This document shows, piece after piece, positions 27,013 through 35,547 of a stretch of 64,000 bases of DNA (position 1 is the first letter of the stretch; every line of letters begins with the position of its first letter). Position numbers and translations under genes: made by a program. Location of the stretch: NCBI RefSeq assembly GCF_022179305.1, contig NZ_BPQP01000027.1, positions 1 to 64,000 of the forward strand, in the 5' to 3' direction. Origin of the DNA: Methylobacterium iners (GTDB lineage: Bacteria; Pseudomonadota; Alphaproteobacteria; Rhizobiales; Beijerinckiaceae). The notes under the pieces were generated by a model. It made no database searches and was not told the origin of the DNA. It worked only from the letters and a program-made list of their open reading frames with translations.

Positions 27013-28757
27013 GCTGGCCCCCGGTCGATGACGGCGCGCACGGCCGCGCTCATGGCGCCCGAATCGGCGTGCGGCAGGGCGAGGTAGCGGGCCTCCATCG
27101 CGGCGGCGAGGCGTCGGGCAGGCTCCTGCGGCCGTGGGGCGGTGTCGATGAGGATGGCGCGCACGCCCAACGCGCGGAAGGCGCGTGCGGCCCCGAGGGC
27201 GTCCTCGAGCGCCCGTGCCCGCCCGCCCTCGCCGGAGCGCGCCACATTGGCCCGGCCGTCGGTGAGAAGGACCACGACCGGGGTGCCCCCGCCCCGGCGC
27301 ACGCCGAGCGCGAGGTTCGTGGCAGCCTCGATGCCGCCGGCGAGGGGCGTGCCGCCGCCGCCGGGCAGCGCGGCGAGCCCGCGCTTGGCCCGCACCAGCG
27401 AGCGGGTCGGCGGCAGGATCACGTCGGCGCCCTGCCCGCGGAAAGCAACGAGCGCCACCCGGTCGCGGCGGGTATAGGCCTCGGCGAGCAGCAGCTCGAC
27501 CGCGCCCTTGGCCTCGGCCAGGCGCTCCAGGGCGGCGGAGCCGGAAGCGTCCACCGCGAAGATCGTCGTCGTCTCGGTGCGCTGGCGGAAGCGCGTGATC
27601 CGAACGTCCTCGGGGCGGACGATGACGCGGCCGGGCGCCGCGCCCCTGATCCGCTGCCAGGGCGCGGCAGCGCGCAGGGTCTCGATGAGGTTGAGCCGGC
27701 CGTGGCGCGGATCGCCGGGCCTGGCGCCGATCGGCCGGCCGGATCGGGAGGCCGCCGCGGAGGCGCCGACGCGCCCGGCCTTCGGAGCGCGGAGCCGGGG
27801 GCCGCCGCCGCTCAGGAGCGCGAGGAGGCCCGGAGGGATCGCGGCGCGGGCCGCCGCGATCACCTGCTCGTCGAGGGAGGGCGGACCGCCCTCCTCCGCG
27901 TCCGGTGACGATTCGGGCGCTGCGGCCTCGGCCGGCGACTCGGGTTCGGTGCCGGTCTCGTCCAGATCCGTGGGCTGCTCGGGCGGGGCGTCGGAGGCCG
28001 GAATCCGCGTGGCCCGCGGCGCGAGCACGAGGCGGGCCGCCTCGATGGCATCGGCCTCCGCGACCGCGTTCCGCCCGTCGAGGGCGGCCGCGATCCGGGC
28101 CACCCGGGCCGCCAGCAAGGGGCCGCGCAGGGAGAGCACGCCCAAGGCTGCGGCCGCCTCGCAGAGGGCGGCGACGCTATCGTCGTCCATCCCAACATGA
28201 TGGGGCTCGACGCATCTCCCTCTCCGCTCTGCGGAGGCAGCGTTTTTCGCGTCGCGCAGTGCCACGTCCGTGAGGTCCACGCGGAACGCCAGCCGCTCGG
28301 CGAGCACGGCGGGCGCGGCCTCGTCGTCGATGCCCTCGTCGAGCAGGATGAGACCGAAGCGGGCGGGCAGGCGCTGCTGCAGCCCATCGCGCTCGACGAG
28401 CACCACGCCGCTGTCGAGGGCGGCGGCGAGGCGGGCGGCGGTGCCCGGGGGCAGCCGCTCGGCCATCGGCACGACGAGGAATCCGCCGTCCGTCTCCGCC
28501 AGGAGGCCGCGCTGAGCGACCGGGCGCCCGGTTCGAAGCGTCGCGGCGAGGTCGAGGCCGCCGATCAGCCGGTCGTCGGCGATGCCGGCGGGCATCCGGC
28601 GGACGGGGGTGTCCTCGCCGATCAGGCCGCGGAGGACCGCGAGCCAAGCATCCCGTACCGGCCCGGCCCCCGCCCGGACGAGGATTCCGCCGCATCCATG
28701 CGGATCGGCGGCGGCAAGGTGCGCCACGCGCAGGGCGTCGGACCAGGGATCGCTCAT
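27009..28757 (-). CDS. bchD: Magnesium chelatase subunit D
   Basis: 582 aa from ATG 28757. A degenerate AAA domain, an acidic/Pro-rich linker (about 270-300), then a von Willebrand A integrin-I domain with MIDAS FAVDASGSAALERL and LTDGRAN. With BchI it forms the ATPase ring that drives Mg insertion by BchH. Around residues 185-200 an Arg/Cys-rich stretch (ASAERRGRCVEPHHVGM) coincides with a palindromic DNA segment (28214-28240) like the extragenic elements in this window, possibly an in-frame insertion. Confidence 0.95.
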   Translation of the reverse strand: MSDPWSDALRVAHLAAADPHGCGGILVRAGAGPVRDAWLAVLRGLIGEDTPVRRMPAGIADDRLIGGLDLAATLRTGRPVAQRGLLAETDGGFLVVPMAERLPPGTAARLAAALDSGVVLVERDGLQQRLPARFGLILLDEGIDDEAAPAVLAERLAFRVDLTDVALRDAKNAASAERRGRCVEPHHVGMDDDSVAALCEAAAALGVLSLRGPLLAARVARIAAALDGRNAVAEADAIEAARLVLAPRATRIPASDAPPEQPTDLDETGTEPESPAEAAAPESSPDAEEGGPPSLDEQVIAAARAAIPPGLLALLSGGGPRLRAPKAGRVGASAAASRSGRPIGARPGDPRHGRLNLIETLRAAAPWQRIRGAAPGRVIVRPEDVRITRFRQRTETTTIFAVDASGSAALERLAEAKGAVELLLAEAYTRRDRVALVAFRGQGADVILPPTRSLVRAKRGLAALPGGGGTPLAGGIEAATNLALGVRRGGGTPVVVLLTDGRANVARSGEGGRARALEDALGAARAFRALGVRAILIDTAPRPQEPARRLAAAMEARYLALPHADSGAMSAAVRAVIDRGPA

Positions 28758-28769
28758 GGCGGGGGGCAT

Positions 28770-28797
28770 TCCCCTCCCCCCGCCGGGCGGGGAGAGG
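28770..28797. repeat. Half palindromic element between bchI and bchD
   Basis: Inverted repeat CTCCCCCCGCC and GGCGGGGAG with flanking CC and GG runs, resembling one arm of the extragenic palindromes at 12091 and 57335. It would form a hairpin in the bchI-bchD intercistronic RNA. Confidence 0.5.
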
Positions 28798-28818
28798 GAA
28801 AGGCGCATCGCCGCCGCG

Positions 28819-29832
28819 TCACTGCGAAAAGACCTGCTCCACCGCTCGGGTCACCCGGGCGGTGGAGCCGGCTTCGTCCAGCGGGTTGCGGCGCAGGCGG
28901 TGGCGGAGCGCCGAGGGGGCGATACGCTTGAGGTGGTCGATAGCCACGATGTCCGCGCCCTCGAAGGCGGCGAGCGCCCGGGCGGTGCGCATCAGGGTGA
29001 GTTCGCCGCGCAAGCCGTCGGTGCCGAGCGCCAGGCAGAGGCGGGCAGCGGCCTCCAGGGTCGCGTCCGGCACGTCCATCCCGGGAAGGCGCGCGCGCGC
29101 GGCGGTGAGCTGCTTCTGGAGGGCGCGGTCGGCCCGCTCGTAACCGCGGCAGAACCCGTCGGGATCGCGCTCGAAGGCGTCGCGGCGGCGGACGACGTCG
29201 ATGCGGGTCGGGAGATCGGTCGGCGTCGTCACCTCGACGGCGAGGCCGAAGCGGTCGAGGAGCTGAGGGCGCAGCTCCCCCTCCTCCGGGTTGCCGGAGC
29301 CCACGAGCACGAAGCGCGCCGGATGGCGCACGCTCAGGCCCTCGCGCTCGACGGTGTTGACGCCGCTTGCGGCCACGTCGAGCAGCAGGTCGACGAGGTG
29401 GTCGTCGAGCAGGTTGACCTCGTCGATGTAGAGGAAGCCGCGATTGGCTCGGGCCAGCAGCCCCGGCTCGAAGGCCTTCTCGCCGTGCGCCAGCGCGCGT
29501 TCGAGATCGAGGGCCCCGACGACCCGGTCCTCGGTGGCGCCGAGCGGCAGGTCGACGACAGGCACCGGCACGAGCCCGCTTTTCCGCGGGCCGCCCTTCG
29601 CGCAATGCGGGCAACTTTCCGCCGGTTGGCCGGGATCGCAGGAATACGGGCAGCCGGCCACCGCCTTCATCTTCGGGAGGAGCGCCGCGAGGCCGCGGAT
29701 CGCGGTCGACTTGCCGGTGCCGCGGTCGCCGAAGACGAGGACGCCGCCGACGGACGGGTCCACGGCGGCGATCAGGAGCGCCCGGCGCATCTCGTCCTGG
29801 CCGACGATGGCCGAGAAGGGGAAGGTGGTCAC
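28819..29832 (-). CDS. bchI: Magnesium chelatase ATPase subunit I
   Basis: 337 aa from GTG 29832. AAA+ motifs: Walker A VFGDRGTGKSTAIRGLAALL and Walker B GFLYIDEVNLLDDH, with LLLDVAASGVNTVEREG. The upstream in-frame stretch (Pro-rich) is translation of a palindromic repeat and was excluded. Ribosome site is weak. First gene of bchIDO. Confidence 0.95.
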   Translation of the reverse strand: MTTFPFSAIVGQDEMRRALLIAAVDPSVGGVLVFGDRGTGKSTAIRGLAALLPKMKAVAGCPYSCDPGQPAESCPHCAKGGPRKSGLVPVPVVDLPLGATEDRVVGALDLERALAHGEKAFEPGLLARANRGFLYIDEVNLLDDHLVDLLLDVAASGVNTVEREGLSVRHPARFVLVGSGNPEEGELRPQLLDRFGLAVEVTTPTDLPTRIDVVRRRDAFERDPDGFCRGYERADRALQKQLTAARARLPGMDVPDATLEAAARLCLALGTDGLRGELTLMRTARALAAFEGADIVAIDHLKRIAPSALRHRLRRNPLDEAGSTARVTRAVEQVFSQ

Positions 29833-29868
29833 GCTGGGGTTACTCGTTCCTCGGGAGCCCGCGCGTCT

Positions 29869-29975
29869 CTCCTCCTCCTTGTGGGGAGGAGTTGGAGGTG
29901 GGGGTGGCTGGGTGACCCTGCTTGGCGGCAAGCGGAGCCACCGCCACCCCTACCCCTCCCCACAAGGGGGAGGGA
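29869..29975. repeat. Large inverted repeat between hemA and bchI
   Basis: The left arm (about 29870-29908, containing CTTGTGGGGAGGAG and GGTGGGGGTGGC) and right arm (about 29937-29974) are inverted copies with few mismatches. The sequence differs from the 12091/57335 family, so it is a second palindrome family. It could end hemA transcription or process the hemA-bchI transcript. Confidence 0.75.
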
Positions 29976-29995
29976 AGAGCCCTTCTCACCGCCCG

Positions 29996-31213
29996 CTATT
30001 CCGCCGCCGCGCGCTGCACGCCCATCCGGCCCCAGATCGCCGACAGCGCGCCGACGAGGTGCTCGATATCCGCGTCCGTGTGCAGCGGCGAGGGCGTGAT
30101 GCGTAGGCGCTCGGTGCCGCGGGGCACGGTCGGGTAGTTGATCGGCTGGACGTAGATGCCGAACTCGTCGAGCAGGGTGTCCGAGATCGCCTTGCAGAGC
30201 ACGGGGTCGCCGACCATCACCGGCACGATGTGGCTGTCGTTCGGCAGGTAGGGGATGTCGGCCGCGTCGAGTCGGGCCCTGACCTGGGCGACGCGCTCCT
30301 GGTGGCGGGCGCGCTCCACGCCGCTCTCCTTGAGGTGGCGGATGCTCGCCGCCGCACCCGCGGCCACGGCCGGGGGCAGCGAGGTGGTGAAGATGAAGCC
30401 CGAGGCGAAGCTGCGCACGAAGTCGCAGAGCTTGGCCGAGCCCGTGATGTAGCCGCCATGGACGGCGAACGCCTTGCCCAGCGTCCCCTCGATGACGTCG
30501 AGGCGGTGGGCGAGGCCCTCGCGCTCCGAGATGCCGCCGCCCCGCTCGCCGTAGAGGCCGACCGCATGGACCTCGTCGAGATAGGTGAGCGCGCCATGCT
30601 TCTCGGCGACGTCGCAGATCTCGGCGATCGGCGCGATGTCGCCGTCCATCGAGTAGACCGATTCGAAGGCGACGAGCTTCGGCCGGGCCGGGTCGATCAG
30701 GCTCAGCTTCCGGTCGAGGTCTTCCGGATCGTTGTGGCGGAAGATGTGACGCTCGGCGCGGCTCGCCTTGATGCCCTCGATCATGGAGGCATGGTTCTCC
30801 GAATCGGAGAGCACGACGCAGCCGGGAAGCTTGCCGGCGAGCGTGCCGAGGGCCGCCCAGTTCGAGACGTAGCCCGAGGTGAAGAGCAGGGCCGATTCCT
30901 TCCGGTGCAGATCAGCGAGCTCGCGCTCCAGGAGGACGTGGTAATGGTTGGTGCCCGAGATGTTGCGGGTGCCCCCTGCGCCGGCGCCGCAACGGTCGAG
31001 CGCCTCGTGCATCGCGCCGAGCACCTTGGGGTGCTGGCCCATGCCGAGATAGTCGTTCGAGCACCAGACCATGACCGGGCGCTGACCGCCGGGGCTGTGG
31101 TGAGTGGCGTGGGGGAAGCGGCCGTTCTGGCGCTCGAGATCGGTGAAGACGCGGTAGCGGCCTTCACGGTGGAGGCTGGCGAGCTCGGAACCGAAGAAAC
31201 GCTCGTAATCCAT
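29996..31213 (-). CDS. hemA: 5-aminolevulinate synthase
   Basis: 405 aa from ATG 31213 ([20 protein letters not shown]). Alpha-oxoamine synthase motifs: [38 protein letters not shown] and the PLP lysine in [13 protein letters not shown]. Condenses glycine and succinyl-CoA to ALA. It lies 132 bp downstream of puhE with PpsR-like half-sites between, so it may have its own light/oxygen-controlled promoter. Confidence 0.96.
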   Translation of the reverse strand: MDYERFFGSELASLHREGRYRVFTDLERQNGRFPHATHHSPGGQRPVMVWCSNDYLGMGQHPKVLGAMHEALDRCGAGAGGTRNISGTNHYHVLLERELADLHRKESALLFTSGYVSNWAALGTLAGKLPGCVVLSDSENHASMIEGIKASRAERHIFRHNDPEDLDRKLSLIDPARPKLVAFESVYSMDGDIAPIAEICDVAEKHGALTYLDEVHAVGLYGERGGGISEREGLAHRLDVIEGTLGKAFAVHGGYITGSAKLCDFVRSFASGFIFTTSLPPAVAAGAAASIRHLKESGVERARHQERVAQVRARLDAADIPYLPNDSHIVPVMVGDPVLCKAISDTLLDEFGIYVQPINYPTVPRGTERLRITPSPLHTDADIEHLVGALSAIWGRMGVQRAAAE

Positions 31214-31246
31214 GGCCGTCCCCTTCCCCATCGCGCTTCGTTGTTG

Positions 31247-31277
31247 TGACAAGTCAGCTTGACACTGTGAGATGACA
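31247..31277 (-). promoter_or_regulatory. Degenerate PpsR-like sites upstream of hemA
   Basis: Two overlapping TGA-N12-ACA sequences (31247-31264 and 31260-31277) each differ from the PpsR consensus by one base. Position 34 bp before hemA and pairing support function, but they are imperfect. Confidence 0.45.
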
Positions 31278-31345
31278 ATAATTCTAGACGCCGAATTTGC
31301 CAGCCCTTTTTTCTCGGCTCGCATCTTCGTCAGGATGGGTGATTT

Positions 31346-32167
31346 TTAGGTGATGTCGTGCGGGCAGGCCGGGACCGGCTCGGGCCCGTCGAGGCGGGGC
31401 GCGGGCGGCTTGGCGCCGGGCAGGCTCCAGCTCCAGAGGGCCGCGGCCGGCAGGGGAAGCATCAGGAACCAGTGTTCCAGGGTGGCGAGCGCCACCAGCG
31501 TCGTCAGGATGGTCAGGCCGACGAGATCGTGGGGCGAGGCCGTGCCGTCGAGGGCGGCGAGGCCGAGCGCCACCGTCAGGATCGTGCCGGCGCTCACCGA
31601 GAACGGGAAGAGCAGGTTCATCGGCTTCCGGGTGAGGAAGCAGGCGAGATAGCTCAGGTGCTCGGGCAGGAACTCGGCGTTGAGGTTGCGCACGCCGAGG
31701 AACATGTTGAGCCGGGCCGAGAGGTTCATCCCCCAAAGCACGAGGTAGGTCCATAGGGCGAAGCGGTTGGGCTCGCCCCAGGTGAGGGCGAGGATGGCGA
31801 GCGCCCCGGCGACGATCGCCGCCTCGTGCCAGAGGCTGGTCGCCGCCGCCGCCCGGAAACGGGCGAAGCCCTTGGTGCCGGGCGGGCAGCCGGTGGTGCG
31901 CGGGCCGGAGACGAAGCCCATGTAGTAGCTCATCTCCTGCCAGCCCCAGACCAGCAGCGCCCCGGTGAAGGCGATGTAGGCGCCGGCCTCGCTCGCATCC
32001 CCGGCGCTCGTCGCGATGGCCCAGAGCGCCCCGACGAGGACCAGGGTCGCCCCCGCCATGCTCCAGCCGTGGGTGTGCCGCGGCTTCAGGTCGAGGAGCA
32101 GGATCAGGCCGGTGGAGAACCACCAGACCACGATCGCGTAGAGCGCGGGGAGCGCGTAGGCGCCCAC
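31346..32167 (-). CDS. puhE: Photosynthetic complex assembly protein PuhE
   Basis: 273 aa with about seven hydrophobic helices and the characteristic FLGVRNLNAEFLPEHL and YMGFVSGPR segments of the PuhE family. PuhE influences bacteriochlorophyll production and photosystem assembly in Rhodobacter. It begins one base after acsF. Confidence 0.9.
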   Translation of the reverse strand: MGAYALPALYAIVVWWFSTGLILLLDLKPRHTHGWSMAGATLVLVGALWAIATSAGDASEAGAYIAFTGALLVWGWQEMSYYMGFVSGPRTTGCPPGTKGFARFRAAAATSLWHEAAIVAGALAILALTWGEPNRFALWTYLVLWGMNLSARLNMFLGVRNLNAEFLPEHLSYLACFLTRKPMNLLFPFSVSAGTILTVALGLAALDGTASPHDLVGLTILTTLVALATLEHWFLMLPLPAAALWSWSLPGAKPPAPRLDGPEPVPACPHDIT

Positions 32168-32168
32168 G

Positions 32169-33260
32169 CTACCAGACCGGCTCGAGGCGGATCTCGGCGG
32201 GCATCGGGTTGTCGATGGTGGGGATCGCGTAGAGCCGGGCGAAGTTGATCGCCGACATCGCGATCCAGGCGCCGTGCTTGATCTTACCGACGATCCCGCC
32301 CTGCGCCTTGGCGTCGGCGATCCCGTTCGAGCAGGCGAGCAGCCGGTCCAAGGCCGCCTTGAAGCGCGGGTTGTCGAGGTCCAGCGTCAGCGGGAAGGTC
32401 TGCTTCGAGATGTCGGAGGTGATCCGGAAGACCTTGAAGTCGTATTCCGTCGGATCGACGCCGAGCGCCTTGTGGAAATGCGGCCGGCAATGGTCGCGGA
32501 CATACATCGTCGCGAAGACGGCGAGCAGGAAGAACTTGATCCAGTAGCGGTTCACGCCCGTGGTCAGCTTCGGGTTGGCGCGCATCAGGAGCGCGAAGGC
32601 CTCGCCGTGGCGGAACTCGTCGTTGCACCACTTCTCGAACCACTTGAAGATCGGGTGGAAGCGCTTGTCCGGGTTCTTCTCGAGCTCGCGGAAGATCGTG
32701 ATGTAGCGGGCGTAGCCGATCTTCTCAGAGAGATAGGTGGCGTAGAAGATGAACTTCGGCCGGAAGAAGGTGTACTTCTTCGATTTCGTCAGGAAGCCGA
32801 GGTCAACGCCGATGCCGAAATCCTTGAGCACGTCGTTGATGAAGCCGGCGTGCCTCGCCTCGTCGCGGCTCATGAGGCCGAACAGCTCGCGGATATCCGG
32901 GTTCTTGGCGCGCTTCCTCATCTCGGCATAGAGCACGCAGCCCGAGAACTCGGCCGTGATCGAGGAGACGAGGAAGTCCATGAACTCCTTGCGGAGCTCC
33001 GGGTCGAGGCCCGACATGTCGACGTCGAACTCCTCGTTGCGCACGAAGTGGCGCTTGTTCGGGTCGGCCTTCAACTCCGCGATGAGCACGTCCCATTGCT
33101 GGCGCACGGGCTCGACGTTGGTGCGGTCGAGCTCCACGAAATCCGTCGTGTAGAAGCGGGGCGACAGGAAGGTCGTCTCCTGCGCCGCCTTGGTGCCCTC
33201 GTTGAGCGGGTACTTCGGCTGAACCCCCTTGGGAGCCTGATGCTGGATCGAGACGTTCAC
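32169..33260 (-). CDS. acsF: Oxygen-dependent Mg-protoporphyrin monomethyl ester cyclase
   Basis: 363 aa. Di-iron motifs: first-half E...[10 protein letters not shown] near 131-140 and second-half [10 protein letters not shown] near 214-223. AcsF makes ring E using O2. No anaerobic cyclase gene bchE is in the window. The start overlaps the bciE stop by ATGA. Confidence 0.96.
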   Translation of the reverse strand: MNVSIQHQAPKGVQPKYPLNEGTKAAQETTFLSPRFYTTDFVELDRTNVEPVRQQWDVLIAELKADPNKRHFVRNEEFDVDMSGLDPELRKEFMDFLVSSITAEFSGCVLYAEMRKRAKNPDIRELFGLMSRDEARHAGFINDVLKDFGIGVDLGFLTKSKKYTFFRPKFIFYATYLSEKIGYARYITIFRELEKNPDKRFHPIFKWFEKWCNDEFRHGEAFALLMRANPKLTTGVNRYWIKFFLLAVFATMYVRDHCRPHFHKALGVDPTEYDFKVFRITSDISKQTFPLTLDLDNPRFKAALDRLLACSNGIADAKAQGGIVGKIKHGAWIAMSAINFARLYAIPTIDNPMPAEIRLEPVW

Positions 33261-33556
33261 AGGCGCCTCCTTTCGGAAAAGCTGACTTCGTAGAGCTCGG
33301 TCAGTTCAAAGTGGCCGGCGAGCTTTGTCCAGAGCCGTTCGAGCTTGCCAGCGCGGGTGATCGTCGCTGTGCGCTGCACCACGATGCGCTCGCCGTAGGG
33401 GACGCTCGTCGGCGCGCCGTGGACCTGGACCTCGTCGCCGGGCTCGATCTCGAAGGCGGCGTCGAGGGTGACGTGGGCGTGCAGGCTCTCGGGCGTCTGC
33501 TCGATCTCGACGGTGCAGGGCACCTCGATCGTCTCTCGTCCGATCCATCCGCTCAC
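33257..33556 (-). CDS. bciE: Probable AcsF cyclase accessory subunit BciE
   Basis: 99 aa, soluble and beta-rich ([46 protein letters not shown]). It sits between puhC and acsF, overlapping both by ATGA, the position of the small alphaproteobacterial gene described as bciE, which is needed with AcsF for cyclase activity. Assignment rests mostly on this position, the size and the family resemblance of the ERIVVQRTA region. Confidence 0.75.
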   Translation of the reverse strand: MSGWIGRETIEVPCTVEIEQTPESLHAHVTLDAAFEIEPGDEVQVHGAPTSVPYGERIVVQRTATITRAGKLERLWTKLAGHFELTELYEVSFSERRRL

Positions 33557-34011
33557 TGTGCCGCCCCCGTTCCGGGCATGATCCGGGCGAAGGCCTGGAG
33601 GTTCGTCGGTCCGAAGGCGCCGAGATTGACCCGGCGGCCGGTGGCGTCGTCGCCGAGTTCGAGGCTGCCGTCCTCGAAGCGCGTCAGCCGGAAGGGCTGC
33701 TCGCGCGTCAGACCCTCGCGCAGGCGGGCCTGGGCGAAGGCGCGCAAGGTCGCGCGCACGAAACCGTCCTGACCTGGCATCACGGTGGCGATGAGGTGAT
33801 CGCTGCCGGCGTCGCGCAGGGTGATCGAGCCGTCGGCCTGGTCGTCGACGCGCAGCGCCACGCTCTGCCGGGCTTGTGCGGGCTGCGCCTCCGGCACCGC
33901 CACGCCGCCGGTCCGGCCGAGGGCGACCACCAGCATCGTGAAGCCGATCAGCGCTCCGGCCCCGATCACCAGGAAGCCGGGGATCTTCCTGTCCAAGCCG
34001 TCGCTCCTCAT
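33553..34011 (-). CDS. puhC: Photosynthetic complex assembly protein PuhC
   Basis: 152 aa. One N-terminal membrane helix (about 11-31), then a periplasmic domain with LRVDDQADGSITLRDAGS and FRLTRFEDGSLELGDDATGR, as in PuhC. It supports RC-LH1 assembly. The start at 34011 lies 70 bp downstream of puhB across a hairpin; it overlaps bciE by ATGA. Confidence 0.9.
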   Translation of the reverse strand: MRSDGLDRKIPGFLVIGAGALIGFTMLVVALGRTGGVAVPEAQPAQARQSVALRVDDQADGSITLRDAGSDHLIATVMPGQDGFVRATLRAFAQARLREGLTREQPFRLTRFEDGSLELGDDATGRRVNLGAFGPTNLQAFARIMPGTGAAQ

Positions 34012-34036
34012 CGCAACCCTCTCCTCTTGCCGTGCC

Positions 34037-34080
34037 GCATTCTCCCTCGCCGAAGCGGCTGCCGCTTCGGCGGAGAATGC
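34037..34080. repeat. Intercistronic hairpin between puhB and puhC
   Basis: GCCGAAGCGGC (34049-34059) and GCCGCTTCGGC (34061-34071) pair perfectly. The stem continues after a 3-base bulge with GCATTCTCC and GGAGAATGC. It begins one base past the puhB stop and ends 26 bp before puhC. No U-tract is present, so an mRNA-processing or differential-stability role is more likely than termination. Confidence 0.7.
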
Positions 34081-34081
34081 T

Positions 34082-34759
34082 CTAGCTCGCAGCGGCCAGG
34101 CGCCCCTGGCGGACCGGCGCGCGCGGACGCCCGACCACCATCGGCACTGCCGTTTCCTCTCCGGTTTCGCGCGCGCCGACAAGGGCGTGCGCGAGGACCG
34201 ATGCCACGGTCGCGGCCTCCGGGATCGAGCGCAGCATGGGCTCGGGCCGGGTGACGTGCCAGGGCCGGGCATGAGGCCAGAGGTGAAGGTAGGCGACGCG
34301 GATGCCCGGACGCAACTGCAGGGGCAAGTCGCCGCTGCCGTCGGCGAAGCGGCGCAGGCCGGCGCCCTCGATCATGGCGAAGGGCAGGTTGAAGGTGACG
34401 GGAAGGGCGATGCCGACCCGCATCACGACCCGCCGGTTGGTGATGGTGTAGGTGGTGGTGCGCGCCGCAAGCCAGCCGAACAGGGCGAGGAGTGCGAGCG
34501 CGCCGACCCCGATGGCCAGCGTCGGCAGGGCGACGAGGAGGGCCTGTCCCGGGGAGCCCTCCCCGGCCGCGCTGAGGCCGGCGACGAGCGCCACCGCGCC
34601 GAACCAGAGCGCCACCAGCCGCGCGTGGAAGATCCGCACGGTCACGCCGAAGGCGCAGGGGCGGCCCTGCCAGAGGATGTGCTCGCCCGCCGGCAGCGGT
34701 CCGGGCAGGCCCGGCGGCGCGTCGAAGGCGTTGGGGGGAAGGGCGGCGGCGCGGCTCAC
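34082..34759 (-). CDS. puhB: Photosynthetic complex assembly protein PuhB
   Basis: 225 aa. Starts with GEHILWQGRPC, has two or three membrane helices and a PH-like domain with YTITNRRVVMRVGIALP, typical of PuhB. It helps assemble the reaction centre. The start overlaps the puhA stop by ATGA. Confidence 0.92.
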   Translation of the reverse strand: MSRAAALPPNAFDAPPGLPGPLPAGEHILWQGRPCAFGVTVRIFHARLVALWFGAVALVAGLSAAGEGSPGQALLVALPTLAIGVGALALLALFGWLAARTTTYTITNRRVVMRVGIALPVTFNLPFAMIEGAGLRRFADGSGDLPLQLRPGIRVAYLHLWPHARPWHVTRPEPMLRSIPEAATVASVLAHALVGARETGEETAVPMVVGRPRAPVRQGRLAAAS

Positions 34760-35529
34760 AGGTAGGCCTCCTGGCGCTCGGGCGTGGCGTAGAGGGTGCC
34801 GCCGCCGAAATAGGCCATGATCCGCTCCTCCTCGTAGAGGGTGACCGAATCGGGGTCCTTGGTGCCCGGGATGTCGGCGAATTGATGCGCCAGCAGCGCC
34901 TCGGACTTGACGGTGCGCGAGAAGCGCCCGGTCGTGCAGAAGGCGTGGGGCATCAGCACCCGCCGCCCGCTCCCCGCGAGCTCGACCTCGTAGTAGCGCA
35001 CGAGGCTCTCGCCGCGGTCGATCCAGAGATCGGCGACGGTGCCGGCGACCTTGCGGTCGGCGCCGACGACCGGCATGCCGATCGGGTTCGGCCCGTCCTC
35101 ATGGACCATGAAGTGGTCGGCGACGCGCAGGGGCACGATGCGCTTGGCCCCGTCCCAGGTGTGGTCGTGCGCATCGTCGCGGTCGACGTAGGCACCCGGC
35201 CCGATCATGTCGTTCAGGCCGCCGTTGTCCGGCTCCATCGGAGCGCCCGGCCAGATCTCGCGCTTGTGGCCCTTGTAGTTCCGGGCCGGCTGCATGTCGG
35301 TCTGCGGCGCGTTCTTCACCTTGCCGTCCGAGAGCAGGAACTGCTTCGGGGTCGGGATCAGGATCGGGTCGGGCCGCTTGAGCCGGCCGGCCGCCTCGTT
35401 CTCGAGGGGATATCCCTCGCGGCGATCCTCTCGGCGCAGGTAGAAGACGAGACCTGCGAAGAAGATCCAGAACGCGTACAGGATGATCTGCGCGACGTCG
35501 ATGTAGCCTGTCAATTCACCTCTCGGCAT
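34756..35529 (-). CDS. puhA: Photosynthetic reaction centre H subunit
   Basis: 257 aa. One N-terminal membrane helix (about 11-30, YIDVAQIILYAFWIFFAGLV) followed by YLRREDRREGYPLE and a large cytoplasmic domain containing VPLRVADHF-type and VVGADRKVAGTVADLWIDRG segments. It caps the L/M core and shapes proton delivery to QB. It lies 18 bp after lhaA. Confidence 0.97.
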   Translation of the reverse strand: MPRGELTGYIDVAQIILYAFWIFFAGLVFYLRREDRREGYPLENEAAGRLKRPDPILIPTPKQFLLSDGKVKNAPQTDMQPARNYKGHKREIWPGAPMEPDNGGLNDMIGPGAYVDRDDAHDHTWDGAKRIVPLRVADHFMVHEDGPNPIGMPVVGADRKVAGTVADLWIDRGESLVRYYEVELAGSGRRVLMPHAFCTTGRFSRTVKSEALLAHQFADIPGTKDPDSVTLYEEERIMAYFGGGTLYATPERQEAYL

Positions 35530-35547
35530 GGCGGGTCTCCTGGCGGT

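Noticed and set aside
29833-29931. 33-residue N-terminal extension of BchI
   Set aside because: It is a Pro/Glu-rich translation of the extragenic palindrome, while BchI proteins begin near the GTG at 29832.
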